A stretch of 64,000 nt of DNA from an alpha proteobacterium HIMB5 (GTDB lineage: Bacteria; Pseudomonadota; Alphaproteobacteria; Pelagibacterales; Pelagibacteraceae), in the NCBI GenBank assembly GCA_000299095.1, contig CP003809.1, positions 620,001 to 684,000 of the forward strand, given 5' to 3'. Below are positions 35,001 to 44,355 of the stretch, piece by piece (within the stretch, counting starts at the first letter, position 1; the number at the start of each line of letters is the position of its first letter). The translations under genes were made by a program, and so were the position numbers. Under the pieces are notes generated by a model, which saw nothing but the letters and a program-made list of their open reading frames with translations, was not told where the DNA came from and made no database searches.

Positions 35001-35017
35001 AGAGGTTAAATGCTTAA
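32012..35017 (+). CDS. soxA: Sarcosine oxidase alpha subunit
   Basis: 1001 residues, full length. The N-terminal 2Fe-2S-ferredoxin-like fold (about 15-90) has SFKYHRPRGIMTSGSEEPNA. A pyridine-nucleotide/FAD disulfide-type domain (about 165-460) starts CDVLIIGAGISGIIAAKTAA. The C-terminal half (about 610-1000) is an aminomethyltransferase (GcvT)-like folate domain. It includes ARESAGILDASTLGKIDIQG and YGTETMHLLRAEKGFII and passes the methyl carbon to tetrahydrofolate. The gene starts 9 nt after soxD and overlaps soxG by 8 bp. Confidence 0.97.
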   Translation: MSKNLRVKSSSFIDETTRVSFKFNGTKLYGYKGDTLASALLANNIHLVGRSFKYHRPRGIMTSGSEEPNAMVQLHNNSSRTEPNVRATEIELYDGLEASSQNCWPSVNFDFGGINNFFSPLLPAGFYYKTFMWPASFWEKYEYFIRKSAGLGKSPTEPDPDIYEHRYLHCDVLIIGAGISGIIAAKTAAKNGFKTLLVDEKPNLGGSTIYQNNDHFKINDTNSAKWLEKEIKDLKNYKNLEIKTRTSVAAYHGYNFILARENLTDHIEVSKRDNKVRQRLLKIRAKKVITATGSIERPLIFNNNDRPGILLSSAIKKYVDFYGVKSGEKIVLFTNNDTAYETALSLNDKGIKVEAVIDIRNENNSELIKSVKNLNIKIFNNHTIVDTEGYKRINKVSIMELSKDGTSVVGKKIDINCDCLGMSGGWTPAVHLFTQSGGKLKFRNSDNVFIPNTYNSDQLCIGACNGDFELNVIIKNIPDQINEFLNLSEESFKNIKISSNKENNYRNIWLLPSDKILGKTKPFVDYQNDATAKDIKLALREGFRSIEHVKRYTTTGMGTDQGKLGNMHALGIIADTAKVQMGELGTTTFRPPYTPLTFGTIVGRNVGEYFDIFRKTPMHDWHVDNKAEFENVGQWKRAWYYPKNNEDMHQAVQRESKAARESAGILDASTLGKIDIQGTDASEFLNRVYTNAWSKLAIGKCRYGLMLNEDGMVYDDGVTTRLGENHYIMTTTTGGAANVLGKLEDYLQTEWPELDVYLTSVTDHYATASVCGPNSKKILSKLIPDLDLSDENFPHMSFKNASIGKIKCRVMRISFTGEHSYEINVQANYGKSVWEKCMEIGKEYNITPYGTETMHLLRAEKGFIIVGQDTDATMTPIDLQMDWIVSKKKYDFIGKRSLYRSDTIREDRKQLVGLLTENPNEVLEEGAQIVAETNKKPVEMLGHVTSSYYSPNLNKSIALGVVRGGKNMLGQKLFIPMENKIINVTVADPVFLDKENKRLNA

Positions 35018-35573
35018 TTACAACAATCCAATAAAAGAAATAAAAGAATACTCTGGTTTCAAAATTGAAGAAGTAAAACCTATTATGAAATTAATACTTA
35101 GAGGTAAAAAAAGAGAATTTTTATCCTCTGTTGGTAAATCTCTTAATATGCTTTTGCCAACTGAAAGTAACACATCAACAACAAGTGAAGAATATACAGC
35201 TTTATGGTTAAGTCCTGATGAATGGATGTTGTATTCTAATGATAAAATAAATGAAAATGATAATAATTATGAAATTGAAAATTCTCTCACCGACAACATT
35301 GTAAAAACTAATTTAGGAGCAGTTACAGATGTAACTGATCAATTTGTATTACTAAAACTAAGTGGTGATAAAATTTTTGAATTGTTTTCAACAGGTTCAC
35401 CATTTAATTTCAACGATTTTCGAAATAAAAACGGTTCTGTTACACAAACACTTTTAGCTAAAATTGACGTGATAATTCACAATATTGATAAAGAAAATGT
35501 GAATTTATTTGTTAGAAGATCTTTTTCTGAACATTTATTTTCTTGGATAAATGATAGTGCGTCAAGATTGTAG
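35010..35573 (+). CDS. soxG: Sarcosine oxidase gamma subunit
   Basis: 187 residues. The smallest folate-domain-like subunit, structurally related to the GcvT fold. Recognisable are IMKLILRGKKREFLSSVGKS, TALWLSPDEWMLYS (about 65-78), TDVTDQFVLLKLSGDKIFEL and the C-terminal VRRSFSEHLFSWINDSA. It closes the operon. An 8-bp direct repeat straddles its stop. Confidence 0.93.
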   Translation: MLNYNNPIKEIKEYSGFKIEEVKPIMKLILRGKKREFLSSVGKSLNMLLPTESNTSTTSEEYTALWLSPDEWMLYSNDKINENDNNYEIENSLTDNIVKTNLGAVTDVTDQFVLLKLSGDKIFELFSTGSPFNFNDFRNKNGSVTQTLLAKIDVIIHNIDKENVNLFVRRSFSEHLFSWINDSASRL

Positions 35574-35587
35574 CAATTAGCGTCAAG
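35559..35587 (+). repeat. Direct repeat GCGTCAAG at the soxG stop
   Basis: GCGTCAAG occurs at 35559-35566 and 35580-35587, a period of 21 bp or two helical turns. It lies on either side of the soxG stop and 40 bp before the next gene. It is possibly a pair of regulator half-sites, or chance. Confidence 0.3.
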
Positions 35588-35628
35588 TTGACTGTAAAAA
35601 TCATTATTTAAATCAGTAATATAATTAT

Positions 35629-36396
35629 ATGAAAAAAATCTTATCTTTATTACTTTTTGTGCTGGTTTCTTTTTCTGCCTATGCAGAATCAAATTTAAAT
35701 AAAATCCTTTCATCTGGAGAACTTAGAGTTGGAACTACTGGAGACTGGGATCCAATGACTGTTAAAGACCCTGCCACAAATAAATATAAAGGTTTTGATA
35801 TAGATGTAATGAACGAATTAGCTAAAGATATGGGTGTAAAAGTTAAATTTGTTGCTGCAGAGTGGAAGACGATAGTTTCTGGAATTACCTCTGATAGATA
35901 CGATATTTCAACTAGTGTAACAAAAACACCAAAAAGAGCTGAAGTAGCTGGTTTCACGGATACTTATTACAAATATGGAACTGTTCCACTCGTTCTTAAA
36001 AAGAATTTAAAAAAATTTTCAACTTGGGACTCACTAAATAATGAAAATGTAACGATTGCTACAACATTGGGAACTTCACAGGAAGAAAAAGCTAAAGAAT
36101 TTTTTCCAAAATCTAAATTAAATTCAGTTGAGGCACCTGCAAGAGATTTTCAAGAAGTATTGGCTGGAAGAGCTGATGGAAATATAACTAGTTCAACTGA
36201 AGCGAATAAATTAGTTATAAAATATCCTCAATTAGTAATAGTTCCTGATGGAGAAAAAAACCCTGCATTTTTAGCAATGATGGTTGCTAAAGGTGATGAT
36301 GAGTGGAGAAATTACGTTAACAGCTGGATAAAAAAGAAAAAATCTTCAGGTTTTTTTACTAAATTATTAGCTAAGTATAATTTAAAAAGTTTATAA
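35629..36396 (+). CDS. ABC transporter substrate-binding protein, polar amino acid type
   Basis: 255 residues. A periplasmic solute-binding protein of family 3. A signal peptide with likely cleavage after AYA (about residue 20) precedes [17 protein letters not shown]. The family block [20 protein letters not shown] (about 51-70) and [20 protein letters not shown] follow. The ligand is not readable from sequence. Its position after the sarcosine oxidase operon allows, but does not show, an N-methylated amino acid. A permease gene follows after 40 bp. Confidence 0.92.
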   Translation: MKKILSLLLFVLVSFSAYAESNLNKILSSGELRVGTTGDWDPMTVKDPATNKYKGFDIDVMNELAKDMGVKVKFVAAEWKTIVSGITSDRYDISTSVTKTPKRAEVAGFTDTYYKYGTVPLVLKKNLKKFSTWDSLNNENVTIATTLGTSQEEKAKEFFPKSKLNSVEAPARDFQEVLAGRADGNITSSTEANKLVIKYPQLVIVPDGEKNPAFLAMMVAKGDDEWRNYVNSWIKKKKSSGFFTKLLAKYNLKSL

Positions 36397-36436
36397 TCAA
36401 TTAGTAATTAGATTTTAATTCTTTATAAATTAAAGA

Positions 36437-37168
36437 GTGAATAAAATACTATTATTATTTTTAGCTATATTTTTAACATCTTGTGGCAAAAGTGATTTAA
36501 ATTGGCTTGTATTATCTCCAAATAATGTTGAAGGATTAACAAATCTTAAATTTTTATTAAGTGGATTAACCACAACAATCTTTATTTCTTTAGTTTCAAT
36601 TATCATTTCTATTTTTTTAGGTCTTGTAGTTGCAATCCCATCTTTAGCAAAAAACAAATATCTAACTTATTTGAATATAGGCTATGTTGAAATAGTAAGA
36701 GCAATACCTTTATTAGTTTTAATTTTATGGATTTATTATGGTTTGCCAATAATGACAGGAATAAGCTTTAGCCCATTTGTTTCTGGAATAATTGCTTTAT
36801 CAATAAGTGAAAGTGCTTTTCAAGCTGAAATATTTAGAGCTGGTATTAATTCAATTAAAAAATCTCAATGGGAAGCTGGAAGTTCATTAGGGTTAAATTT
36901 TTTTAGAAAATTAAGGTTAGTTATTCTGCCTCAAGCAATTAAAAATATTTTACCTGCTATTGGAAATCAATTTGTGTATGTTCTAAAAATGTCCTCACTT
37001 GTTTCTATTATTGGAATAGGAGACCTTACAAGAAAAGCTAATGAGTTAGTTGTGACAACATACAGACCTTTGGAAATTTATACATTTTTGATATTAGAAT
37101 ATTTAGTTCTTATCTTAATAGTTTCTTATTTTGTAAGAAAATTTGAGAAAAGACTAAAGAAAGATTAG
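36437..37168 (+). CDS. Polar amino acid ABC transporter permease with lipobox-like N-terminus
   Basis: 243 residues from GTG. The HisM/GlnP-type permease domain shows TTTIFISLVSIIISIFLGLV, the EIVRAIPLLVLILWIYYGLP stretch, and the coupling loop EAGSSLGLNFFRKLRLVILP. These are family features of the inner-membrane subunit. The first 20 residues, MNKILLLFLAIFLTSCGKSD, read as a lipoprotein signal with lipobox LTSC, which is odd for a permease. No ATPase gene follows; the next gene is on the other strand. It overlaps that nuclease gene by 4 bp at the 3' ends. Confidence 0.9.
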   Translation: MNKILLLFLAIFLTSCGKSDLNWLVLSPNNVEGLTNLKFLLSGLTTTIFISLVSIIISIFLGLVVAIPSLAKNKYLTYLNIGYVEIVRAIPLLVLILWIYYGLPIMTGISFSPFVSGIIALSISESAFQAEIFRAGINSIKKSQWEAGSSLGLNFFRKLRLVILPQAIKNILPAIGNQFVYVLKMSSLVSIIGIGDLTRKANELVVTTYRPLEIYTFLILEYLVLILIVSYFVRKFEKRLKKD

Positions 37169-37686
37169 TTTCTATTTTTCTTACGCCAATCCCATGGCTT
37201 TTCAAAAGGACCTTGCCAAATACCAAGTTTATTTTTTTTAGCATTTAATTCTTGATTTTGAAATTTTTTTGAATATTTCAAATATGCTAAGGCATAACCA
37301 TTTTCCACCATCCATGAATTTATATTCATATTTTTATAAAAACATTCACCTATAAATCTTCCATATCTATCTTTGTTAGTTACTACACATGAAATTTCCT
37401 TATTAAAAATTTTTTTTTTCAATTTATTAGTAGAAACAACACCGCAATCGTATTCTTTATTTAAAGTTAAAAAAGAAATAGATATAAAAGGTTTTTTACA
37501 CTTTTGCTTCATTTCTGGAGCATCAATTCCAAATAATCTTATTTTTTGATTTGAAATTTTAATTGTATCTCCATCGGTAATAATAGCTAATCCCTCAATT
37601 TTTTTTTCTTGAGAATTTGCTTTTATGGAAAAGAATAAAATTAAGATGCTAAAAAGAAAAAAGTTTTTTATTTTGTTTAAAAACAT
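37165..37686 (-). CDS. Secreted thermonuclease (SNase)-family protein
   Basis: 173 residues. A staphylococcal-nuclease-like OB-fold enzyme preceded by a signal peptide (about 1-26, NFFLFSILILFFSIKANSQ). Active-site-like residues are in DGDTIKI (about 39-45), KIRLFGIDAPEMKQKC and DRYGRFIGECF. It probably cleaves nucleic acids in the periplasm or outside. The start lies inside the MATE gene 3' end (38-bp overlap), and the 3' end meets the ABC permease. Confidence 0.88.
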   Translation of the reverse strand: MFLNKIKNFFLFSILILFFSIKANSQEKKIEGLAIITDGDTIKISNQKIRLFGIDAPEMKQKCKKPFISISFLTLNKEYDCGVVSTNKLKKKIFNKEISCVVTNKDRYGRFIGECFYKNMNINSWMVENGYALAYLKYSKKFQNQELNAKKNKLGIWQGPFEKPWDWRKKNRN

Positions 37687-39019
37687 TATTTAAAAAATAT
37701 CCGATAAATATAATTACTGCAAAGCCCATAATCCAATTTGTGACCATAATTGTATAAAAAATATCTTCGTAGCCCCCTCCTCTAATGTTTATTACATACC
37801 ATAAACTTAAAAAAGGAAATGCAGTCAAACGTAAAATACTTAGATACAAGCTATAAATAGGTTTTTTTACAGCTTGAAAAACTGCAGTTGTTATAAAAAA
37901 AACTGGATATATCGGACCAATTAAAGCAGCAACTTGGAGGTAAATAATCCCATGTTTTATTGCTTCAATATCATCTGTAAATAAAGAGACTAAAAATTCA
38001 GCGCCAAAGAAAATGATTAAACCTGCACATATCATGAAAGATGATCCAAAGAATAATGCTTTTTTATATAATTCTCTTATCCGGTCAAATTTTTTAGCTC
38101 CAAAATTTTGTCCACCTATCGATAACACAGCTGTATTTAATCCAATTACAGGTAACAAAAATACTTGTTCTATTCTTAAAGCTGCTCCGTAACCCGCTGC
38201 TGCTAACTCTCCGAATTGACCAATAAAATATAAAACATTAAATATACCAACACCAATAAAGAGCATGCTAAACATAATTGGTATTGATTGTTCTAATAAT
38301 TCTTTAAGCAATTCAAATTTGGGAATAAAACATTCAATCTTTAGATACTCTCTTAATTTACAAGAATTTACTTTATATGCTAAATATAAAGTTCCTATAG
38401 ATTGAGATATTACAGTAGCAATAGCTAAACCAGCAATTCCAAAACCAGGTACAAAAGCATATCCCCAAATAAATAAAGGATTTAAAAATATATTTAAAAA
38501 GAAACTGAAAATTAAAACATTTCTGTAACTTTTTGTATCTCCTTGAGCATTCAATGTTCCATTTAAAGATATTTGAATTAAGACAATAAAAGTTCCATAA
38601 AATATAATATCTAAATACTCTCTTGTTAAAATAATACTTTGTTGATCAGATCCCATTACTGATAAAAGAAAATTTGAGGAATTTAAACCGAATAAGGTAA
38701 CAATTATTGAAACTATAATTGCAAATATTACTGATTGCGCAACTAACAATGAGGCTTTCCTGATTTTCTTTTCTCCTAAGAGATTACCTATGCATGCATT
38801 TGTTGCAGCACCAATTCCTACACCCACAGCTATTATTACAAAATAAATTGGAAAAGATTTTGCAATAGCTCCTATTGCTTCAGCTGATATTTTTCCCGCA
38901 AACCATGTATCAACAAGATTATAAAAAGTTTGAAATAATGATCCAGTACTTGCTGGTATAGTAACTTTTCTGAGTAATTCCCATATAGGATCTTTAGTAA
39001 GTTTGATAGATTTAGACAA
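37649..39019 (-). CDS. MATE-family multidrug/sodium antiporter
   Basis: 456 residues with about 12 hydrophobic segments. The N-terminal PIWELLRKVTIPASTGSLFQ and YNLVDTWFAGKISAEAIGAI are typical of MATE (NorM/DinF-like) exporters. A repeat of this pattern is seen in the second half, in SIPIMFSMLFIGVGIFNVLY. It exports organic cations or toxins using an ion gradient, but the substrate is unknown. It is downstream of trhO by 8 bp. Confidence 0.92.
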   Translation of the reverse strand: MSKSIKLTKDPIWELLRKVTIPASTGSLFQTFYNLVDTWFAGKISAEAIGAIAKSFPIYFVIIAVGVGIGAATNACIGNLLGEKKIRKASLLVAQSVIFAIIVSIIVTLFGLNSSNFLLSVMGSDQQSIILTREYLDIIFYGTFIVLIQISLNGTLNAQGDTKSYRNVLIFSFFLNIFLNPLFIWGYAFVPGFGIAGLAIATVISQSIGTLYLAYKVNSCKLREYLKIECFIPKFELLKELLEQSIPIMFSMLFIGVGIFNVLYFIGQFGELAAAGYGAALRIEQVFLLPVIGLNTAVLSIGGQNFGAKKFDRIRELYKKALFFGSSFMICAGLIIFFGAEFLVSLFTDDIEAIKHGIIYLQVAALIGPIYPVFFITTAVFQAVKKPIYSLYLSILRLTAFPFLSLWYVINIRGGGYEDIFYTIMVTNWIMGFAVIIFIGYFLNNVFKQNKKLFSF

Positions 39020-39027
39020 ATAAGCCT

Positions 39028-39936
39028 CTATTTAAATTCTTTCTGAAATAAATAATTTTTTCCAGATTTTTTTGCTTTGTATATCTGACTTTGTCTCATT
39101 CTAAAACGTGATTTTTGATCTGTTGTTAGTTTATCATGACAATTAGGACAAGATACTCCTTCCTCATATTTTTTCGATTTTTTATCTTTTGGAGATATTG
39201 GCATTCTACAACCACTACACATTGAGTATGTTCCAATCTTTAAACCATGTTTTAAACTTATTCTATTATCAAAAACAAAACATTCACCTTTCCATAAACT
39301 TTGATCTTTTTTAATTCTTTTAAGATAATTTAAAATGCCACCATTTAGTTGAAAAATATTCTTAAATCCTTTTTTTTGTAAATAAACTGAAGTTTTTTCA
39401 CATCTAATGCCACCAGTACAAAACATTGCGACTGGTTTATCTTTATTAAGTTTATTAAGATAATTAGGAAAATCTCTAAAATTAGTTACGTTGGGATTTA
39501 CTGCTTTTTTAAAAGTTCCAACTTTATACTCAAAAGGTTTTCTAGCATCAATTATATGAGTGTCTTTATTTTTAATCAGTTTATTCCAATCCTTTGGCTC
39601 TAAATGTGTTTTTAAATTTCTATCTTTCGAATTTAATTTTAAATTCATAGGAACAATTTCATTTTTTATTTTAACTTTTGGTTTATGAAAAGGTTGAAAA
39701 TTCGAACTTGACTCATTGAAATTATCAAATTTTTTAAAAGAAAATAAAGACTTAATTTTTTTTTTTATTTTTTCAATATTTGTTACTCTGCCAGATAGAG
39801 TGCCATTTAGACCTTCTTTAGCTAAAATAACAGTTCCTCTAATATTATTGTCATTAATAAGTGTAGTTAAAATTTCTTTATTCTTTTTTAAAGATTTAAT
39901 TTTAATAAACTTATAAAATCCAAAAACTTTAAACAT
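39028..39936 (-). CDS. trhO: tRNA uridine-34 hydroxylase, rhodanese-like
   Basis: 302 residues. TrhO/YceA proteins form 5-hydroxyuridine at wobble position 34. The N-terminal domain has VILAKEGLNGTLSGRVTNIE (about 37-56). The rhodanese domain has WNKLIKNKDTHIIDARKPFE and the active-site loop MFCTGGIRCEKTSVYLQKKG with the catalytic Cys. The C-terminus carries two CxxC pairs, in CSGCRMPIS and SCPNCHDKL, likely to bind zinc. Its start shares a base with the stop of the methyltransferase gene. Confidence 0.94.
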   Translation of the reverse strand: MFKVFGFYKFIKIKSLKKNKEILTTLINDNNIRGTVILAKEGLNGTLSGRVTNIEKIKKKIKSLFSFKKFDNFNESSSNFQPFHKPKVKIKNEIVPMNLKLNSKDRNLKTHLEPKDWNKLIKNKDTHIIDARKPFEYKVGTFKKAVNPNVTNFRDFPNYLNKLNKDKPVAMFCTGGIRCEKTSVYLQKKGFKNIFQLNGGILNYLKRIKKDQSLWKGECFVFDNRISLKHGLKIGTYSMCSGCRMPISPKDKKSKKYEEGVSCPNCHDKLTTDQKSRFRMRQSQIYKAKKSGKNYLFQKEFK

Positions 39937-40586
39937 TAGAAAACTCTACAAACAGTCATTCCATCACCTAATGGAAAAATGATTTGCTCTACTCTTTTAT
40001 CTTCAGAAACAAAATTATTAAATTCTCTCATATTTTCAGTAAATTTATCATTATTTTTTTCATCAACTACTTCACCGTGCCACAAAACATTATCAATAAT
40101 AATTAAACCACCCTTTTTAATTAGCTGTAATGAATTTTCATAATAATTTTTATAATTCATTTTATCTGCATCAATAAATATCATATCAAATTTCTCATTC
40201 TTTAATTCTTCAAAACTATGCATCGCTGGCTTTATAATTGTTTGAATTTTATGGTCTTGTTTCGCTTTTTTAAAAAAATCAACGGCAATCTTGTTTGTTT
40301 CTTCATTTTTATCAAGAGCAATTAATTTACCATCATTAGGTAAAGCAAGAGAAATGGTAAGAGCACTTAGACCAGTGAACGTTCCAATTTCCAAAACATT
40401 TTTAATGTTTGCAACCTTAATTATTAAATGAAGAAAATAACATTGTGAAGGATCAATCTGCATCTTTTTTATTTCTCCTAAAGTTTTATTGTAATCAATT
40501 ATTTCTTGCTGGATTGGATTTAGTTTAAAGCTAAAATCTTTGATATAATTTTCTAATTTTTCTGTGATTTGTAGGTTTGCACCCAT
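39936..40586 (-). CDS. SAM-dependent O-methyltransferase, class I (caffeoyl-CoA type)
   Basis: 216 residues. The SAM-binding core is VLEIGTFTGLSALTISLALP (about 60-79) with LIALDKNEETNKIA. The metal-site segment is FDMIFIDADKMNYKNYYENS and GGLIIIDNVLWHGEVVD. The family methylates catechol-like or other hydroxyl groups. The substrate here is unknown. It stands between gatB and trhO on the same strand. Confidence 0.92.
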   Translation of the reverse strand: MGANLQITEKLENYIKDFSFKLNPIQQEIIDYNKTLGEIKKMQIDPSQCYFLHLIIKVANIKNVLEIGTFTGLSALTISLALPNDGKLIALDKNEETNKIAVDFFKKAKQDHKIQTIIKPAMHSFEELKNEKFDMIFIDADKMNYKNYYENSLQLIKKGGLIIIDNVLWHGEVVDEKNNDKFTENMREFNNFVSEDKRVEQIIFPLGDGMTVCRVF

Positions 40587-40590
40587 TTTA

Positions 40591-42066
40591 TTAAAGTTTT
40601 TTCTTTAATATCTCATTTATTAATTGAGGATTAGCTTTACCGCCTGAAGCTTTCATTGCCTGACCAACAAAAAACCCAAATAATTTCTCTTTACCATTTT
40701 TATATTCAATAGCTTTTTCTCTGTTGTCATTAATTATCTTATCAATCAAGGCTTCTAAAGCTTTTGGATCACTTTGTTGTTTTAAACCTTTTTCTTCAAC
40801 AATTTTTTGAGGATCTTGATCTCCATCAATCATAAATTCAAATACAGTTTTAGCAATTTTACCCGAAATTGTTCCATTCTTAATTAAATTTACAAGAATA
40901 GCTAAATTTTTTGCACTAACAGGACTTTGTGAAATCTCTAAATTTTTATCGTTTAAGACTGCAAATAATTCTCCAGTAATCCAATTGACTGCTAATTTAA
41001 TATCTTTATTTTTACCCATCTTCGCTACAACTTCTTCAAAATATTTTGAAGTTTCTATATCAGAAACAAGAATGGTTGCTTCGTAGGGAGATAGTTTAAA
41101 TTCATCAATAAACCTTTTCTTTTTATCATCCGGTAACTCTGGAATATCTTTTTTAATATCATCGATAAATTCCTCAGAAACTTCCAATGGTAGCAAATCA
41201 GGATCAGGAAAATATCTATAATCATGAGCATCTTCTTTCGATCTCATAGATCTTGTTTCGTTTTTTTTTGTATCAAACAATCTAGTTTCTTGGTCAATTG
41301 TTTGACCTTCTTCAATTAAATCAACTTGTCTATTTGCTTCATATTCAATAGCCATCTGCATAAATTTAATTGAGTTTACATTTTTAATTTCACACCTAGT
41401 ACCAAATTCTTTTGTACCTTTTGGTCTAACTGAAACATTTACATCAGCTCTCAAAGATCCTTCTTGCATATTGCCATCACAAGTGCCCAGATATCTCATA
41501 ATTGATCTTAATTTTTTAATATATGCATTGACTTCATCAGGTGATCTTAAATCAGGTTTACTAACAATCTCCATTAAAGCTACTCCAGATCTATTTAAAT
41601 CTACGAACGTATTTTGAGGATCAAGATCGTGTATACTTTTTCCAGCATCTTGCTCTAGATGTAATCTTTCAATACCAATTTCTTTTTGTCCCTCAGGCAA
41701 ATCTAAAATTACTTTTCCTTCACCCACAATTGGGTCTTTAAATTGAGAGATTTGATATCCTTGAGGTAAATCAGCATAGAAATAATTTTTTCTATCGAAC
41801 ACTGAACGTTTATTAATTTTTGCGTTTAATCCAATACCAGTTTTAATTGCTTGTTTTACACAGAACTCATTTATCACCGGTAACATTCCAGGAAATGCTG
41901 CGTCAACTAAACTTACTTGTGTGTTAGGTTCGGCTCCAAATTTTGTTGCAGAAGAAGAAAAAAGTTTTGATTCCGAAGTTACTTGTGCGTGCACTTCTAG
42001 TCCTATTACAACTTCATACTGATTATCCTTTCTGTTGATTAAATATTCACCTTTGCTTTTACTCAT
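40591..42066 (-). CDS. gatB: Asp/Glu-tRNA amidotransferase subunit B
   Basis: 491 residues. The tRNA-binding kinase subunit of GatCAB, which converts mischarged Glu-tRNA(Gln) and Asp-tRNA(Asn). Family stretches are [60 protein letters not shown] and [15 protein letters not shown]. The C-terminal YqeY-like helical domain ends with [19 protein letters not shown]. It overlaps gatA by 4 bp. Confidence 0.98.
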   Translation of the reverse strand: MSKSKGEYLINRKDNQYEVVIGLEVHAQVTSESKLFSSSATKFGAEPNTQVSLVDAAFPGMLPVINEFCVKQAIKTGIGLNAKINKRSVFDRKNYFYADLPQGYQISQFKDPIVGEGKVILDLPEGQKEIGIERLHLEQDAGKSIHDLDPQNTFVDLNRSGVALMEIVSKPDLRSPDEVNAYIKKLRSIMRYLGTCDGNMQEGSLRADVNVSVRPKGTKEFGTRCEIKNVNSIKFMQMAIEYEANRQVDLIEEGQTIDQETRLFDTKKNETRSMRSKEDAHDYRYFPDPDLLPLEVSEEFIDDIKKDIPELPDDKKKRFIDEFKLSPYEATILVSDIETSKYFEEVVAKMGKNKDIKLAVNWITGELFAVLNDKNLEISQSPVSAKNLAILVNLIKNGTISGKIAKTVFEFMIDGDQDPQKIVEEKGLKQQSDPKALEALIDKIINDNREKAIEYKNGKEKLFGFFVGQAMKASGGKANPQLINEILKKKL

Positions 42067-43520
42067 TTAATCCACCAATCAGTTATATTATTTTTAAAAC
42101 CAATTTTTTCTTCCATTGCATATGCTATGTTTAATATGTTTTGCTCATCAAATGCTTTACCAATGATTTGTAATCCTAATGGATAACCTTTTGCATCATG
42201 GCCAGCTGGAATAGATATTCCAGGTAATCCAGCTAAATTAACTGGTACAGTAAATATGTCATTTAAATACATAGAAACTGGATCATCTTTTTTTTCACCA
42301 ATTTTAAAAGCTGAACTTGGTGTAGATGGAGTTAATATTGCATCTACCTGTTTATAAGCTTCGTCAAAATCATTTTTAATTAATTTTCTTACCTTTTGAG
42401 CTTTGAGATAATAAGCATCATAATACCCTGAAGATAAAACATATGTTCCAATCATAATACGTCTTTGAACCTCTGCTCCAAAACCTTCAGATCTAGTTTT
42501 TTCATACATATCAATTAAATTTTTACCTTCGGCTCTAAAACCGTATTTAACTCCATCATATCTAGCTAAATTTGATGAGGCCTCTGCAGGTGCAACAATG
42601 TAATAAGTTGGTAAAGCATAACTTGTATGTGGTAAAGAAATATCAACGACCTCTGCCCCACATTCTTTAATATAATCAATTCCTTTTTGCCATAAATCTT
42701 CTATTTCTTTTGGCATTCCTTCAACTCTGTATTCTTTAGGTATTCCTATTTTTTTTCCTTTGATATTTTTGCTAAGTTCTTGGAGATAATTATTTCTTTT
42801 AAAATTAATAGAAGTTGAATCTTTATTATCAAAAGTACTAATAACCTCATGTAACAAAGCACAGTCCTCAACATTTTGAGACATTGGACCTGCTTGATCT
42901 AGAGATGATGCGAAGGCAACAATTCCATATCGAGAACAACTACCATAAGTAGGTTTAAGACCAACAGTTCCTGTAAATGACGCTGGCTGTCTAATAGATC
43001 CACCGGTATCTGTACCTATAGTAATGGGAGTTAATTGTGCAGCTACAGCAGATGCCGAACCACCCGAAGAACCTCCGGGCACTAAATTTTCATCAATTGG
43101 ATTCTGTACATTGCCATAATAACTTGTTTCATTTGATGAACCCATCGCAAATTCATCACAATTTAACTTGCCTAATAATATCCCTCCAGCATTCCATAAA
43201 TTATCTGTAACTGTAGACTCATATGTTGGAGTAAAACTTTGTAATATTTTACTTCCAGCGGTTGTTTTGACTTTTTTTGTACAAAATAAATCTTTAACAG
43301 CTATTGGGATGCCTGGTAGCTTTAAATCTAGATTTGGTTTTTCATCAAATTGTTTAGCTTTTGTTAAAGCATTTTCAAAATCAGTAGTTATATAAGCATT
43401 AAGTGTTTTTGATTTTTCAGATCTTTCTATGAAAGCTTTTGTTACTTCTGTTGAAGAAATTTTTTTTTCTTTAATATTTTTACATAATTTTACTAATGTT
43501 TGTGTTGTTAAATCAGACAT
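42063..43520 (-). CDS. gatA: Asp/Glu-tRNA amidotransferase subunit A
   Basis: 485 residues. The glutaminase subunit, which releases ammonia for the transamidation. The amidase signature is [20 protein letters not shown], with the first Lys in [12 protein letters not shown] and the catalytic Ser in [16 protein letters not shown]. The family C-terminus [20 protein letters not shown] is present. Its start shares one base with the gatC stop and its end overlaps gatB. Confidence 0.98.
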   Translation of the reverse strand: MSDLTTQTLVKLCKNIKEKKISSTEVTKAFIERSEKSKTLNAYITTDFENALTKAKQFDEKPNLDLKLPGIPIAVKDLFCTKKVKTTAGSKILQSFTPTYESTVTDNLWNAGGILLGKLNCDEFAMGSSNETSYYGNVQNPIDENLVPGGSSGGSASAVAAQLTPITIGTDTGGSIRQPASFTGTVGLKPTYGSCSRYGIVAFASSLDQAGPMSQNVEDCALLHEVISTFDNKDSTSINFKRNNYLQELSKNIKGKKIGIPKEYRVEGMPKEIEDLWQKGIDYIKECGAEVVDISLPHTSYALPTYYIVAPAEASSNLARYDGVKYGFRAEGKNLIDMYEKTRSEGFGAEVQRRIMIGTYVLSSGYYDAYYLKAQKVRKLIKNDFDEAYKQVDAILTPSTPSSAFKIGEKKDDPVSMYLNDIFTVPVNLAGLPGISIPAGHDAKGYPLGLQIIGKAFDEQNILNIAYAMEEKIGFKNNITDWWIK

Positions 43521-43807
43521 TATTCAACCACCTTAGGTACTACAAAAAAATCTTTGTTCTCTTTTGGTGAATTTTTAATTATTTCCTCTTTTATGTTATT
43601 ACTTTTAACTTCATCACCCCTTAATCGGAGAGTTGTCTCAGCAACAGATGTCAAAGGTTCAACATTATCAGTTTTTAATTCATTTAATTTTTCTATAAAC
43701 TTAAATATAGAATTTAAATCACCAGCTAGTTTTTCTGCTTTTGCTTCATCTACAGATATTCTTGATAATTTAGATATATGCTTTATTGTTTTAAGGTCTA
43801 TTGTCAT
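43520..43807 (-). CDS. gatC: Asp/Glu-tRNA amidotransferase subunit C
   Basis: 95 residues from the chosen ATG. The small subunit that bridges GatA and GatB. It begins [20 protein letters not shown], the usual start. It also shows [20 protein letters not shown] and ends with [10 protein letters not shown]. The frame is open upstream to 43837, but those residues are unlike the family. It is divergent from ruvX across 50 bp. Confidence 0.95.
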   Translation of the reverse strand: MTIDLKTIKHISKLSRISVDEAKAEKLAGDLNSIFKFIEKLNELKTDNVEPLTSVAETTLRLRGDEVKSNNIKEEIIKNSPKENKDFFVVPKVVE

Positions 43808-43857
43808 ATGAAAATAAAATACGTCGCAAACTATCATTTAACATTAAAATTTACAAC

Positions 43858-44313
43858 ATGATCACACTAGATGAGTTTAAAAAAAATAACCCGAAAAAAT
43901 GTAGATTAATTGGATTAGATTTAGGGTCTAAAAGAATTGGGGTCGCAATTTGTGATGAAAATTGGTCTATTGCAACTCCATTTAAAACAATACAAAAAAC
44001 GACGAAAGAAAATCTTATTAAGGATTTAAATGAGATAATTTTAGAAAATAATATTGAGGGAATCGTAATAGGAAATCCTATAAATATGGATGGTTCGTTA
44101 GGTAGATCTGCTCAATCAGTTCAAGATGTATCTTCAAATATCAGTGAATTAGTAAAAATCCCTGTCTGTTTATGGGATGAAAGATTATCTACTGTAGGTG
44201 CTTTTAATCTATCTAGTCAATTAGATATTAATGTCTCTAAAAGAGAGAAAAATATAGATCAAAATGCAGCTGCTTTTATTTTACAGGGAGCAATTGATTA
44301 TTTAAATAATTAA
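43858..44313 (+). CDS. ruvX: RuvX/YqgF nuclease (pre-16S rRNA processing)
   Basis: 151 residues from the ATG at 43858. An RNase H-fold protein implicated in 16S rRNA 5' maturation and once called a Holliday junction resolvase. Motifs are LIGLDLGSKRIGVAICDENW, IEGIVIGNPINMDGSLGRSA, LWDERLSTVGAF and KNIDQNAAAFILQGAIDYL. An upstream in-frame extension to 43801 overlaps gatC and looks unrelated. Location next to gatC is usual for alphaproteobacteria. Confidence 0.94.
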   Translation: MITLDEFKKNNPKKCRLIGLDLGSKRIGVAICDENWSIATPFKTIQKTTKENLIKDLNEIILENNIEGIVIGNPINMDGSLGRSAQSVQDVSSNISELVKIPVCLWDERLSTVGAFNLSSQLDINVSKREKNIDQNAAAFILQGAIDYLNN

Positions 44314-44355
44314 GACTTGCTTTATTAATTATTAATAGTTATAGAGTTGGTTTTA

